A stretch of 64,000 nt of DNA. Source: Zonotrichia leucophrys gambelii (Eukaryota > Chordata > Aves > Passeriformes > Passerellidae). Position numbers and translations under genes: made by a program. The stretch is from NCBI RefSeq assembly GCF_028769735.1, contig NC_088171.1:69767216-69831215 (forward strand). The letters are read 5' to 3'. Below the pieces are notes generated by a model. It searched no databases. It was not told the DNA's origin and was given only the letters and a program-made list of their open reading frames with translations. Below, one piece after another: positions 36,471 through 49,354 of this stretch. Within the stretch, counting starts at the first letter, position 1. Every line of letters begins with the position of its first letter.

Positions 36471-39099
36471 TCCATGTAATTTACCTTGTTAATCTTTATC
36501 CTTTCTCAAAACAAACAATGGTTTGACTCTTCCTCATATTGAGGGCATTAGCCTGCTAACAGGCTGAAAAGCATCAGTTCACCATTTTGAGCAGATCTAT
36601 TTTCTTCAAGTTCTTGGCAAGAGAAACGCCTTTGCTTTAGAAGACAGTGAAATGCCCTGTCTTGTCTTGTTATTCCACTGGGAACAAATCATTCTTTTAT
36701 GTATGCTTTGATGTTGAAATAAAAGGGGTTTTAAATACCATTTCACTGGACTGGTTATAAAAATGCTGTAATTTCCTTGTTATTTTTCTTATTGGAAGTA
36801 AGTCAGCGACAAAAGCACAAATACCATATACACAGAAACTTCCTAAAGACCCCTTTTATCCACAGTGCTGTGTTTTATTGAAAGGCTCCAAACCCATTGT
36901 CTGTGGATGAAACTCCATTATTATTGTCTACATGTTGTTATTCTCATTCCAAGCCTGAGTATGGACATACACATTAACCTAGTCATTCTGCAATAAATCA
37001 CACTCCCACTCAGGCACAAATTTAACAGAGAGGTTGAATGTGGTGTAGATTGCGTGTTTCCAGTCATGTTTTGCACTAGGGGCTGTACAAGGCTCCTGTA
37101 TTTGGCCTTGCCAACACTAACAGTCCTAGAAAGCATCTTGGTTCACAGATACTGAGGTCCTGTTTGCGACTCCAGTGGCACTTGCACAGCAGAGGTCAGT
37201 GGACACATGTGTGAACATTTACAAGTCATGCATTAAATCCCACTTGGATGAAACTGGCGCACGGCATAAATTCAGCCCACCACAGATGTCTTGAGTCATG
37301 AGCACAGTTCATGCCAAGAAAACTGAAGGTTATTAAAAACACCTTTTATGCAGAATTCAAAACACCGAGTCTTACAACTGGCTTGCACTCGCACAACTGC
37401 ATTGACTCCTACAAGGCTTCTTCCCACTTAGTCCAGCAGAAGCAAGAGAAGTGTCAGGCCTCTGTATTTATCTTCATTGCAGACTTGTGCAGAGATGTGT
37501 ACAGACCTGTGTTCAGACCCAGTGCCACAGAAAGCACATTGTTCTGTTACGTCTGTGACACTGCTCTCAGAATGTGTTAGCACTTCCACTGCCAAAGCCA
37601 GCATGACTCCCCACTGAGACATAAAGTGCATGACATTATGCAAAGGAAGGTAATCAGACTGCTAATTCTTAAATAGATCTTAATGAAAGGCAACAAAAAA
37701 TCAGTGTCAGGAAGAACAATAGCCACAAAAGGAAGAGGAAGATACAACTTTTATTAACTTCTGCTCACAACCACAAAGAGTTCCTCTTCTATAATCTGCT
37801 GCTATTCATAGCAGGTGGGGTAACTCCTCAGACATTCATGAAACACCACAATATAATTGTACTGTTGACAGTACAAGTCAGTAAGCCTTGGACAAGATTC
37901 ATGGTGAAATCTCAAATAAATTGTGGTTAAGGATGTGCATTGGTCATGGACTTAAAACAGTCATAAAGAAACAATGGCTACCTTAAAACACAGAAACAGG
38001 CCTGCACATGCTGCTGCAAGGCTAAACTGTGAGAAATTCAAACAATTCTTTTGCTTTGTTTTGCAGCAAACTTGTGTCAGAATCACCATGGAATTAACAG
38101 AAATAATCAATCTCACATTCAGTTCCATAGAGAGGACAGGAAGGTATGCTGTAAGAAGCTAAAAGGAGTGGAGAAGGGAGTGTGACAGATTAAAAATATC
38201 TCAGAATGTTTTGTTTTACCTTTGGAAACCGCATGCTGAAAAGAAAACTTATAGGCAGTTATGCAGTCTGGGCTATAGGGGGCTGTCAAGAAACATACAG
38301 AATCACCCAGGGTGGGCAGTTTTAATCAAATCTGCTTTTGTGATCAGCAGACTCAAGATCAGTGAATCAAGGTGAAAAGACATTTTATTTTTGGATTTTC
38401 AAATACTTATTGATGAAAGATAAAATGGTAAAATCTTAGCTATATAACAAGTAACTCTGTATTTTACAGGTCTTTAAAAAATGCTTCATAATTTTTAACT
38501 AATAAGCCTGGTTTGGGTATTAGGACTACAACAATTGCCAATTTTAAACACAAGAACCTGAAACACAAAAGAGGTCCAACAAATTTTAAATCGGGAACAA
38601 TGTTTCATTGTCAGGGACCATACTAAATAGGTGTCCTTGGTATTTAGTATCCCATTATCTACACGTCCCTTGACTTCTCTGAGAGGCTGAGCTGCATCTG
38701 AGGCATGTGGAGACTTCCAAGCTTGTGGTAGAGCAGAAAATTCTAGATTTCCAGGTGCTTTAGTCACTGAACAATACCTGTCTCATACAGGTCTTCTTTC
38801 CTTTTGGAGGCATCTTCTAATCTGAGTGTAGAAACAATTTGCCTGGTCTCTACCCAGTCTGGGCTGACTTTACCTCAGCCTTGCCCTCTGCTTTCTTCAT
38901 TTCCCACCTGCAAAAGCGAACACCAGACTCTTACAGGCAGCTGCCATCACACCACTTGAAAGGTGTAAATTTGAAATTGGTAACATGTTAGTGCCTGCTA
39001 AGTTGCAATAGGGGATGGAGCTGGGGCACCTTGTCTCCAGTATGGTCCTCTCTCTTCTGCTGATATTTATCTTAGTTGGCTGACTCATGGCAGCCCACA

Positions 39100-39404
39100 A
39101 GAGAGCCAGAAAGGGACTTTTACAAAAGCATGTAGTGGCATGACAAGGGGAAATTGCTCTAAACTGACAGAGGATGGGTTGAGAATAGATAATGGTAAAA
39201 AATTCTTATCTGTGGGGGTGGTGAAACACAGGAACATGCTGTCCAGAAAAATCTGCAGATGCCCCCATCTATGGAAATGTTCAAAGCCTCTTTGGAGGTG
39301 GCTTTGAGCAATCTGGTTTAGTGGAAGGTGTCTCTGCACATGGCAGAGGGGTTGGAATGGGATGATCTTTAAGGTCCCTTCCAACACAAACCATTCTGTG
39401 ATCC
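39100..39404 (+). mobile_element. CR1 LINE 3' end
   Basis: The 3' terminal part of an avian CR1. It runs AAAGGGACTTTTACAAAAGC, then GTGGTGAAACACAGGAACATG, then GCTTTGAGCAATCTGGTTTAG and GTGGAAGGTGTCTCTGCACATGG. It closes with GATGATCTTTAAGGTCCCTTCCAAC and the family end ATTCTGTGATCCT. It is 5'-truncated, as usual for CR1, and better preserved than the copy at 24740. Confidence 0.93.
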
Positions 39405-42400
39405 TTTATATAACCCAAGTGCCTTATCCTATACATAGCATTAATATATATATTAATGTTCATTTGGAGTGCTTGAGGTATCTTCTGATATCTCTGCAGG
39501 CACTGCTAACTTCTTCCAGAACTTCTAAGGGCTTCCAGGTTGAGAAAAGCAGGACAAGATCTGCAGGGAACATGGACTGATGCAGTTTCCAGTAAAGTGA
39601 GGATCAGGCCCAGAAACACAGTGCATTTCCTCTGGAAAGGAAAGCCCCCCACCTCTTTCACTATAAATATACCAGACTTGTGTGCTTTGTTTTGAGCCCA
39701 GTTTCCTAAGGAAACCAGGTCTATGCAGTCCTGCTGTGTCTGTCTGTTTCTGTTCCCCACTCCTAACTCTCATTAGTTGTCTTGACCAGATTTGACACTG
39801 GGGGCCAGAGTCTCCAGTACTTCAAGGTCCTTTGTACCTCAGTGACCAAGGGGAGAAAGGTGTTTGTTGTCCTTTATGTCTCCCCTAGGGGAAAAACATT
39901 ATCACATGATTTTTCTGAGACAGAATCCAGACTGGAAGAGACCTTGTGAGACAGGTTAGCAGGAAACCAGGTTGTGTTAGTTCCTCTGCTCCAGGAACTA
40001 CTTGTTTAGTTTACAATCTCCACAGGAAGTATCCAGCATGACAGATACCATGCAGGCAGTGCCCCAAGATACCTTTTTGAAGCTGTACATTACAGTTTTC
40101 AAAAGTTACAGATCTTTTTAGAGATCTGAGAGGGCACTCTGCTAGCCTTTGAAATCTGAAGATCATCTGATGTTTCTCTGTCAATCGCCTCTCCATCTTT
40201 GTGATGTCTTTATCTTCTTGGGGCAAGAAGATGTTGGGGTGCACTGGAGGACCTCCTTGCCCAGGTTCCCCGTGCCTACACAAATCAGGCCTTGCAGATG
40301 GTGCAAACATTTGCCTCTCTGCAGATTCAGTGGGTGGCAGGGATCCCCAGTCATGGTAGCAATTTGTGTTCACCTGCTCATGTGCATTCAGCACAAATTA
40401 GAGGAAAATGAAACCTTAAGGATCCAATAAGAGACCATTTTATAGCCAGCATATATAGAGGGAAAAATGCACACAGAAAAATGCAGGAAGTCTACTCTCA
40501 AGAGAGCCTTATTTGTTGTACAGCCCTCTGTTAATCACAGCAGAGTATTGTCCTGTGATGTATATGCATAAAATCATCACTTTTTTTGTGGTGTAATGAT
40601 GCTGCTTTATCTACTGCCTCTGCAGCTACATATAACAAACACAAAATCCATGCTTAAAGAATGAAACACATATTAACAAGAGAAAAAAAACAACAACCCT
40701 TAATTCAAAATTGCATTACATTTTCCATACAGGATCATATCTCATCTAGTTTGCTTAACAAACATATCACGTAGACGTATCTATCTTAAGATAGACACGA
40801 CTATTCATTGCAAAAATGACAGCTATTTTTATGCAAACCAGAAACTAATGAAGTAAGAGAATGTATTGAGAGATTTTTGGCTACGAAATTTTGGATTGTG
40901 AGCATGGTGTTTACATGGCAGCTGCTTTGCTGGATACTGCCTCACTGATGGCTTGTGGCATTGATTTATTGACATTCCCCAACTAGAAATTAAGGTAGCC
41001 TCAGGGGAGGATATCAACTGACCTGTAAATTGGAACATGTGTTTTGGGTTCTTTTGTTGTGCCTTTTTTTTTTTTTAAACAGGACTTCTACCACTGACTT
41101 CAACTTTTTCCATATAGCACAAAAAATTCTTCCACATTCCAGATGTATTTAGACTATGACAATAAATTAGGACAATGGGCTCATGCTGACTTCTGTCAGT
41201 GGAAGATCTAGCTCCTGTGGTTGAATTTTTTTTCCCTATACAGCATTACAAAGAAGAACTACCTTTTATTTTTCAACAACTTTTTCCAAAGTCAAGATTA
41301 ATCTCAAGTAACGAAATGTGAGGTCAGTGAATACTGAATTCCAGGCAGGGTATTAGCAAGTTGGTGAAAGAGCATTCTCACGGAGCTGTCTGCCACATCT
41401 GCTGATGTTCCACAACAGAAGAGACTCCCCAAAGTCCCTGTCTTGAATTACCCCTAGACCAGGTTTCTGCCAGTCTGTCAAATTTTATCTGAGTCATTTA
41501 CCCGCCCACTCTGACAGGAGCGTGGGAGCAGCGAACAAAGGGCAGGCATCCACTGGGAACACAGCCAGAGTGAAGACTGACAGGCCACTCTGGGCCCAGA
41601 TGATTTGATACTGTGTTTTCACAACCAAGTTGTGAGGCAAGGATGCTGCCTGTCTTTACACTGGCAGAATTCATCCCATGATGGGGCCTGATACTGCCGG
41701 GAGAGAAAATTATGATGATAATTCTGTCATCCAGGCTACTTATGAAGCATCTGTTAGGTATTTTTGAAGCAGAAATGGTATTTCTGGAGCGGCAGAAACC
41801 TAAAGCCAGGAGAAAGTTCAAGGGAACTGTTCACATTTAGGACGATTTCCAGGGGATGTCAGTGCCTGGACACTAAAATCCGGCCACACTTCAGCCACCA
41901 ACCATGGCAGACAGCACATTCACTTCATGGTGTGACCCGCCATGATCCCAACATGGTTTGGCAGGGCCCCTGTGAATCCCTCCCAGGCTCCACACCTCCT
42001 CCTGCATGGTCAGATGTCAGTGCTGGTGACTGGCAGTGCCCTTGCAGCATCGCACCTGTGCCTGCCCCGCAGCTTTTGCCTTGTGTGTGGTGCTGGCAGC
42101 TCATCGACCACCTGGGATATAGCTGAGAAGGACACGTGTCCAGTGGCAAAACACAGTGTCACAGCAGCCATTATCCCAGAGAAGGGCTTCACAGTACCAT
42201 CACTCCAGTTTTTATCCTTGCCTCCAGCTCATCATCAGGGTCACTTCCTGTGCACTTATACCAACAGGACCACATAGAGAAAACCACCTTTCAGTTTCCT
42301 TTTTGCTTTCTAATGAAAAGGTAAAACAAATTCTGACCACTGTATTTTCCTTACAATTTTTGCAATAAACCATTTGCACACATTAGAACGCTGCCTGACT

Positions 42401-44480
42401 ACTCTCAATCATCTTAATCTGATTTTCCATCTCTGTCACACATGGCTGTATTAGAAAGCATTGTTTTACAGAAAGATCACATTTCAGTGTTTGTTTACCA
42501 TTTTTGGGCTGGTGGATGTTCTACTTGTTTCTCATCCCTCTCCAGTTCTACAAGATCTGAAACAGTGTGTTTTCCCCTCTGAGTCCTTTGCATTAATTGC
42601 AGTGCAGCACAGGGGGAACATGAATTGCTTCAAGCAACTGTTTGACATGTTGTGGAGTCCTTATGGTAAATACCTCACTGGCCTTGGGTTTCTCTTCCCA
42701 TTGTAGATTTACTGTGGCTCTGTAATAAGGAAATTGCAATAGCTTTAATGTGCAAGATCATTTTCAGTCAATTAAAGAGTTTCTTCTTTTTCCTTTGGTT
42801 TTACATATGTCTAAAGTTGTACCCATACCAGGTATTTTTTGCTTCCACTGGTGTGGATTATTCTGAAAAGCATCTGTTTGAACAAACACTGGAAACTAAA
42901 GTTTTTGTTTACTCAGTGAACTCTGAATGCATTTGCACTGAAACTAGAGCAAAAGGAAAATAGTGGCCTCTCTTCCTTGCCACCAAGACCAGAAGGTGAA
43001 GGAAATCCACAGCCTGTCTCTAGATCTCCACCTCCAATATCAGACAGAAGAAAACATTTGCCTTCCTTGGAGACCTCACAAAGAATAAAACTGTTACTGA
43101 ATAGACTTCTTAGTCCAGCAGCTTTGAGAATTACTCTGTTGTTATTGTTACAGCAAAATCTTCATTGAGGCTAAAGGAATTTCATGTGAACGGAAAAGAC
43201 TCTGGAAAAGAAGCTAACAGCAGGACACAATTCCTAGGTTGCTTCCACTGCTGCATCTCCAAAGCCTGATGACAACAACCAGCCTTTCCTTGCTACTTTT
43301 TCTTGGTTTTCTTAAGTGACTATGGCTGAGAGCATCCAAGGCTGGGCATGGATAATTCATGACTTGAATTATGGACATCAGGGTAGGAAGAAAAGTTCAT
43401 TATAAGAGTCATATGTCAGCATTTATTCAGCCATTGTACATCACTAAACAGCAAAGAGAAAGTGAATTTCAAAAATATTCAGATCTTAACATTTTAATAG
43501 CAGCAACTTTTTTACTCAAATAATGGTTGTGCTTAGAGAAAAGGCATAGGTCTAAATTTGGCCTCCAAATGCAGAATTTCTAAATATATGGAATAAGCCT
43601 GGCTGTCTATGCTTTACAGTTCTCAAAACCAGTCATCAGGGTCCCTTGCAAAGGCCTGCACCTTCTCCAGCTCTTCTTAAAGCCAGCCAGGTTTTGCCAA
43701 CTCCAACCCAAGGTGCCCTGAGTTTGCATGGATACTGCCCACCTCCTCTAAACGGTGTGTGAACAGATCCAGAGTGCCTCAAGGGAAGAGCAGGAGGGAA
43801 GCTGTTCTGACTTCCTCCTTGCAAAAAGAAACTGCAGAGATTTATTATAAGCTGATGCATGTGGAAGTACTGGCATCACAGTGATGGGCTTGCTGCTGAG
43901 CTGGAAGGCAAAATCTTGTGAAGGGATGTGATGGGGAATGCTCTAATTAAAGTACTTATAATTTGTAGGGCTACAATAAAGGTGTTTTATTTGTTTAGAG
44001 TATCAGCAGGAGTCAAGAGGCTGAAGCTCTACCCATGATTCGCTATGCAATTTACAAACGTTTACCTTCTCCAACACTCAGTTTGGATACTTAGAAAAGA
44101 AAGAATTAAGAGCAGTAGGAGACACAATACATTAATGCTTGTAAAGTTCCTTCAGATATTGGCTCTACAGTAAATTAAAATATAAATTTTAATGATCTCT
44201 TACTTATTGTGAGTGAGAAAGATGGAAGCAAGGCCTCTGGGTAACCTTAAGGTATTGCTTTCATTTCATACTGACAATTTATTAACGTTCTTCCATTTCC
44301 ATTTCCCAAATCCATTGTAATTTACTGTGAAACATTTCTGAGTATGCGCAGTCTTTTATTCAAAGAAAGGTGTCCTCTCCCCAGAAGGCCCAGAAACGCT
44401 GGCCCGTGATTAGAGGAGTAGCCTTTTAACAATTTATAAAGCATTTTTCTACAGTTTTAAAGAGATTTCTCAGTCACCTC
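39405..44480. other. Intergenic, no gene recognised
   Basis: Mostly AT-rich DNA with no supportable exon. Forkhead-type TTGTTTAC cores occur near 42492 and 42906. A somewhat GC-richer stretch lies at 41500-42120 with overlapping open frames but no recognisable domain. Confidence 0.5.
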
Positions 44481-44489
44481 TGCTTGGCA

Positions 44490-44704
44490 ATGCGTCCCCA
44501 CGTGAGCAGCAGCAGGTCCCTGGCTGCACCTCCCGGCGCAGGCGTGTGTTTATTGCCCAGCCCCGCCGCCGAGCAGAGGCTGCCAGTTGCACTGAGCTGT
44601 ACTTCATTAGGCAGCGCTTTTACGAGGTGGGCTGCAGCACACGGGGGACAGGCACGAGACCACCAGATTTACAGCATCGCCGTGTCGAGCTGACAGCGTG
44701 GCAG
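44490..44704. promoter_or_regulatory. Small CpG-rich patch 38 kb downstream of FOXF2
   Basis: Roughly sixteen CpGs fall in about 215 bases within otherwise CpG-poor DNA. They include a CACGTG E-box (44499-44504), CCCGGCGCAGGCG and CCCCGCCGCCGAG. The right half is copy 1 of the 134-bp repeat. An unmethylated enhancer or non-coding RNA promoter would fit; a young GC-rich repeat is the alternative. Confidence 0.35.
44571..44704 (+). repeat. 134-bp direct repeat, copy 1 (CpG-rich)
   Basis: It aligns without a gap to 49221-49354, with about 99 of 134 bases identical by hand count. The best block, GAGACCACCAGATTTA, is unbroken. Copy 1 has about eight CpGs where copy 2 mostly has TG, CA or TA. I do not recognise the family. 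A less certain match of flanks (GAGGTAGGAAGCTCAGGG at 44776 versus GAGGTAAGTACTCAGTG at 49362) hints at a larger duplicated unit. Confidence 0.85.
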
Positions 44705-45313
44705 TGCTCACACAACAAAAACCACATTACACCAGGCGAGAGAGCCCTGCCAAGAAAACACCCAGCAACCCAATGAGGTAGGAAGCTCAGGGTTAGGCAT
44801 TAAAAATCCAGTGCCCAGCATGGCAATGCTCAGATGGCGCACGTCCCCCTCTGCCTCTCTCCTGGGGTCTTTAATCCTTGGCTGTGGGTTAAAAAGCCTG
44901 GCTTTAGGGCAGCTTTTAGGTATTGGGCTCCACCATGCACAGAAGGCAGGTACCCATCCCAACACCAGCTCCTCACCACCATCTCTGTGCCAGCCATACT
45001 GACTTCTTGGAGCAACAGTCCAAAGAGCCCAATGGTTCATTTAGTGTTCACATGGACATCTATCAAATGGGAAAGGAAAAGCTGAATGCCTTCAAACCTG
45101 CTTTTAAAAGATGCTTGTCTCTCTTGCCCTCATCTCCCACCAATGAATGGGTTCTTGTTTGTCTCAGTGAGATCTACCATTACAGAAGTATTTTTTAGAA
45201 AAAGCATGGAGTTATTAAGAATAGTAAGAATGAAATTACTATAGTAGACACAAACTGATAATGGAGTTTTGTGTAGATTCAAACTTGGAAAGATCTGGAC
45301 CACAGGGAAATTC

Positions 45314-45372
45314 GACCCCACACACACCCACACCCCCACACACACACCCACATCCCCACACACAAACACAAC
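45314..45372. repeat. (CA)/(CCACA) simple repeat
   Basis: About 58 bases of CA units broken by CCC, built from ACACCCACACC-like blocks; strand-asymmetric, with no G. Confidence 0.95.
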
Positions 45373-47582
45373 TTTTTAGACCAATTCTGTAATTAGAGTG
45401 TTCTCTTTAGCCCAACATCATATTCATCCTGGCAAATACAGGACAGTGATGTCACATGTATCTATCACTGATTCCTAGTCCCACAGAGGGTGGGAGAGCA
45501 GATATCTCAAGGGCATTTCTCTAATGGAACATTTTCAGGAAGAACTGATCAGGAATCCACTTGGTGAATGGATTGCACTAACCAAAATGAGGAATTGTGT
45601 CCCAAAATTAAATGTACAGTTAATTCATATTGTACTTTACCTTGACACTTTTACATTAACCTGTAATGTGGATTAACTCATAATCCTGATGAACATCAAG
45701 GGGTGCAATGCTCGAGTCCAACGTCTGTGCAACCTCACAGGCCAGAGGTATGCATAAATAATTTTTTCCTGCCTGCCAGAGCAATTTTCAGATACAAAAG
45801 ATCCTGGAGAAGGTTTCTTGGGACCAAAGGGCATTTGGTCCCTGGCTTTCTGAGGCAACCTTAGCTGCAACCCCTTTTCCACAATAATGTCCACTGCATC
45901 ATGACAGAAAAGGGAAGCCAGACACCCCCAAAGCAGGTACTTCTACAGGGCAAAGAGACTTCTTGCTTCTTTGTCTTGGTCTGAATTTGCTCTCTGCTAT
46001 CAAAGGGGACTGAAATCGCCTAAATGGGCCTTAGCTCCACAGGCCCAAATTGCAATAATGCTGCGGCTCATACAGTGGGTACCTTTGCTTCAGCATCCTG
46101 AGTTTGATTATCTCACCCAAGAACTGCGTAAGGCTACTGTAATTTGACAAGGAAACACTTCACACAGATACTGTGACTTGATCTTGTTTCCTCTAATCAG
46201 GCTTCATGCTATCCCAGGGCAATCTGGAAAAATTCAGATTTGCACACCAGCACTTGGTTTCAGCAAACCAAATCCAGGACTCAGACAGCAAGTGTTATCA
46301 TTCTGGCACCTCCTGCTAAACAAAACTGGCCCTGCTGTCAGTCTTGTAAGATACTCTCACCTTTTTTTGTTGTCTGTCTTCTCCTGACCTGGGATCTCTT
46401 CAAGGCATGTGGAAGAGCTCACACCTGTCACAGATATTTGCAGCACACCTGCCCCCCTCACAGCCCTGCCCAGCATGTCATCCCTGTGAGGTGCCACAAA
46501 ATGTGCTCACCTGGGGAACCCCTGGGGGACAATTAGCCCCAGCAAAGCACGGTGCTAGTGGGACTTGCCCTCCTAATTTTGTTCCTTGAAACTTGGTGCA
46601 CTCAGTTGGTCTAAACCTACTCAAAGCCAGCTCAGGTGCCTATAACAAGTCACTTTATCCAGGACTAGCTCCAGTGCTCATCCAACAGGCAGCTGTTTCA
46701 CACATCAGGCTGCTGTGAGTGCCAGGACAGACCCATTGACGAGGAACAGTCCTGGAGCTGCTGCCTGCTGTGCCTGTCTCAAAAAGCAGCACCTCTCCCA
46801 GGGAAAAGGTCAGGGTGGTGCCAGGAGGTCCTGTGGAGGAGCAAGGGCTGTTAGCATAAGCTGGAGTTACTGTGGGTGATGTCCATGTACACACCATAAA
46901 TCCCACTGCTCCCACCACTCACTCAGAGTTTCAGCAGAGCTTGAAACTGCACTCCAGCTCATGAAAAGGCTTCCAAAACCAGGACCAGCCAGTGAAAGTT
47001 CATTACCATAATGATAATAGAGATAAGCGTTACAAATAAACAGTTCACTGGCAGAATCTGGCCAGAGCACAACATGGACAATTTACCTACCGTGGAAAAA
47101 ATGGACAGAAGAGGACTTTTGTGAGATTTACAGCTGAAATCTACTGTTTGACCATTCAAAATACTTTTCTCCAACTACCAAAAATGACTGATTTCAAAAG
47201 TTTGCTTCCTGTAAACAGATTTGGTTTCCTCCATATCCTTCAAAATAAAATCTTCTTTTAAGAACTAAAAGTCCAATGTCCTGCCCTCAGTATGATATTC
47301 TGGCATACACTTTAACCTGACTCTCAGTGCAGATCTCGAACCTCTCAGCCTTTGGACTTTTTATATTTGGAGTGTGAGTCAGTCCCATCCATAGTGAAAG
47401 GAAGTCCAGCCATGAAGCTTGATGCAGATATGGAGTCATGGGTGGATCAAGCCAATCCAGAAGTACAATGACTTCTCATCACAAGACTGAGAATTTTCAG
47501 ATCAAAACCCTCCAAAGTATTTTAAATACCTATCAGTGACAATTTCCATACTCCTCTTATGTGAAAAAGAAAAGTTTAGTGA
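45373..47582. other. Intergenic, nothing recognised
   Basis: Unique-looking DNA without a supportable exon or repeat family. Confidence 0.45.
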
Positions 47583-47942
47583 AGCTCAGCCTTGGGAAAA
47601 CCAGGCTCAGGGAAATCTCATCACTGAATACAAATACCTGATAGCAGGGTACAAATAGGATTGAGCCAGGCTCTTCTCAGTGCAGTCCAGTGATAGGACC
47701 AGGGATATTGGCACAAACTGAAACACTTGAGATTCTCTCTGAACTTTAGGAAGCACTTCCTTACTGAGGGGTAGCAGAACATGGGAATGGTGAGTTTGTG
47801 GTGTGTCCAGCCTTAGAGGTATTCAAAAGCCATCTGTGCATGGTTCTGAGCAACTGGCTCCAGGTGGTCCTACATGAGCAGGTGGGTTGGACCAGATGAC
47901 CCCTAGAGGTCCCTTCCAACCTCAGCCACTCTGATTCTATGA
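47583..47942 (+). mobile_element. CR1 LINE 3' end
   Basis: The 3' terminal part of an avian CR1: a CTCAGCCTTGGGAAAACCAGGCTC region, TGATAGGACCAGGGATATTGG, CTTTAGGAAGCACTTCCTTAC and AGAGGTATTCAAAAGCCAT. The end is GGTTGGACCAGATGACC, CTAGAGGTCCCTTCCAACCT and the terminal GATTCTATGA. It is 5'-truncated and moderately diverged. Confidence 0.95.
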
Positions 47943-48159
47943 AGAATTATAGCCTGGAAAATAAAATTCACCTGAGGCATGAAATAGAGCAGGATCAGCT
48001 GCTCACACAGTGAAAGTGCTCAAAATAAACCTGGATACAACAGCTGAATTGCTGTGTAGACACAGACATGGGAAAAGCACATATCCACTGAGGGAAAAGC
48101 AGCAGCATCATGAAAGCAAATGAAAATGGAGGGTCGTTGGTATGCAGAGGTTCACCCCC

Positions 48160-48180
48160 ACCACCACCACACTCCCCAGT
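48160..48180. repeat. Short CCA triplet run
   Basis: CCCCCACCACCACCACACT, a minor simple repeat. Confidence 0.7.
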
Positions 48181-48267
48181 TGTGCTGGCCCAAAGCGTGT
48201 GGATACAGCCCAAAAATCATCTATCCCCTCCGACAGGAAGCCTCGGAGGCTGCAGGCAGAGAGAGCA

Positions 48268-48282
48268 GCACTAGAGGGCACC
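48268..48282 (+). promoter_or_regulatory. CTCF-like motif, plus orientation
   Basis: GCACTAGAGGGCACC agrees with 14 of 15 positions of the CTCF core (CCASYAGRKGGCRSY). It lies in a small GC-rich, CpG-containing block (48220-48310). With the minus-strand motif at 8080 the two point away from each other. Confidence 0.5.
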
Positions 48283-48319
48283 AGCAGGATGCGGCCGCTG
48301 CTGGAGCTCACCAACCTGC

Positions 48320-49220
48320 TTCGCTGAGGATTCAGCCCTTCTCTCTCCTCCTCTTCTATTTAAGAAAAATTAAAGATATTTAACCCATTACTGGAAGGCC
48401 ACACACACCTCTCTTCTGCACAGTCGCGAGGAACCTTCTGTTAAGAGAGGGGGCTAAGGCCCTGACAGAGTTTTTGCAAATCCTCACAGCGCTGCAGAGT
48501 GGCACAAAATACCCCAGGCACGGACATGAGGGGCACTTCAGACAGTCTGGGCAGCACGGCTTCCTTACAAACAGAAAACTGCTTGTGTATCAAAATTTGA
48601 AATTTGTTATATTTGGGACTTTATGTAAGGAAATGCAACAAAGGAAGATAAAAGATGGAACTCTGTTAGCCAGCTCTCTGTTTCCCCTCTCTGCTCCTGG
48701 AGGATTCTTCAGCATCTGCAGCAGGTGCTGCTCTGGCACCCTTGGGATCTGGGGCCAGCACTCTCCAATAGCAGTGGCTGTTCCACCGTACCCACACACA
48801 GGCAGCGGGACTGTTCACCCCGGAAGGGATCTCCCAAGGGATCCACAGGGAGCTCCCAGACTGTCACCTGCCTGAGGCAGCTGCTCCCACCCCACTTCAT
48901 GCCAGGGGGTCACCCCAGCCAGCACAAAGCATCCCTGACTTGTCATTGCCAGCCAACACACAGCCCCAGCCGAGCCACCCTCACCAGGCCTACACCCTCA
49001 CCCTCTGCAGGCACCGCCTGCTCTGCCAAGTCTCATCTTCTCCTCCCTGCCCATATGCACCCCGGGGTGTATCAGCACCAGGAACGCCATCTCCCCTTCC
49101 CCACAGGAAGGCAGGAGAGCTGCACTGGCAGCCAGGGCTGTTCCCCACCTCCCTGTCACCTCCAGCCTCCACCTTTGGGGACCAGCAGAGGGTTTATGTG
49201 CTTGCTGCTAGGCCTGGGCT
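48320..49220. other. Intergenic, GC-richer, no gene recognised
   Basis: Overlapping open frames on both strands at 48474-49275 lack any domain, and their composition is Ser/Pro/Cys-rich as expected from GC-rich non-coding DNA. Confidence 0.45.
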
Positions 49221-49354
49221 GAGCAGAGGCTGCCAATTGTGCTACACTGTACTTAATTATGTAGTAGTTTTATGAGGTGGACTGCAGCACACAGGGGACC
49301 AACGTGAGACCACCAGATTTATTGCACTTTAACTTTGAGCTGACAGTATAACAG
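49221..49354 (+). repeat. 134-bp direct repeat, copy 2 (CpG-depleted)
   Basis: It pairs with 44571-44704 at a constant offset of 4650 bases. Only one CpG remains. A strong splice-donor-like AG|GTAAGT follows at 49363-49370, which could be chance. Its divergence from copy 1 is partly the CpG-to-TG/CA changes expected of methylated DNA. Confidence 0.85.

Larger units (their letters stand above)
28113..39099. other. Intergenic, no gene recognised
   Basis: About 11 kb without a supportable exon. It includes A runs (29821-29838), a small GAAA run (29652-29668), a CA run (35860-35878) and a more GC-rich 31300-31780 stretch with overlapping open frames on both strands that lack any domain. The segment 36300-36470 is listed separately as a candidate element. 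Confidence 0.5.

Noticed and set aside
44546..44776. Frame over the CpG patch containing FYEVGC, recalling the FYETRC of neurotrophins
   Set aside because: The likeness is about six residues; none of the surrounding cysteines or core motifs are present, and copy 2 of the repeat has stops in this frame.
48474..49275. Overlapping open frames in GC-richer DNA
   Set aside because: Ser/Pro/Cys-rich, open on both strands, no domain, no coherent splice pattern.
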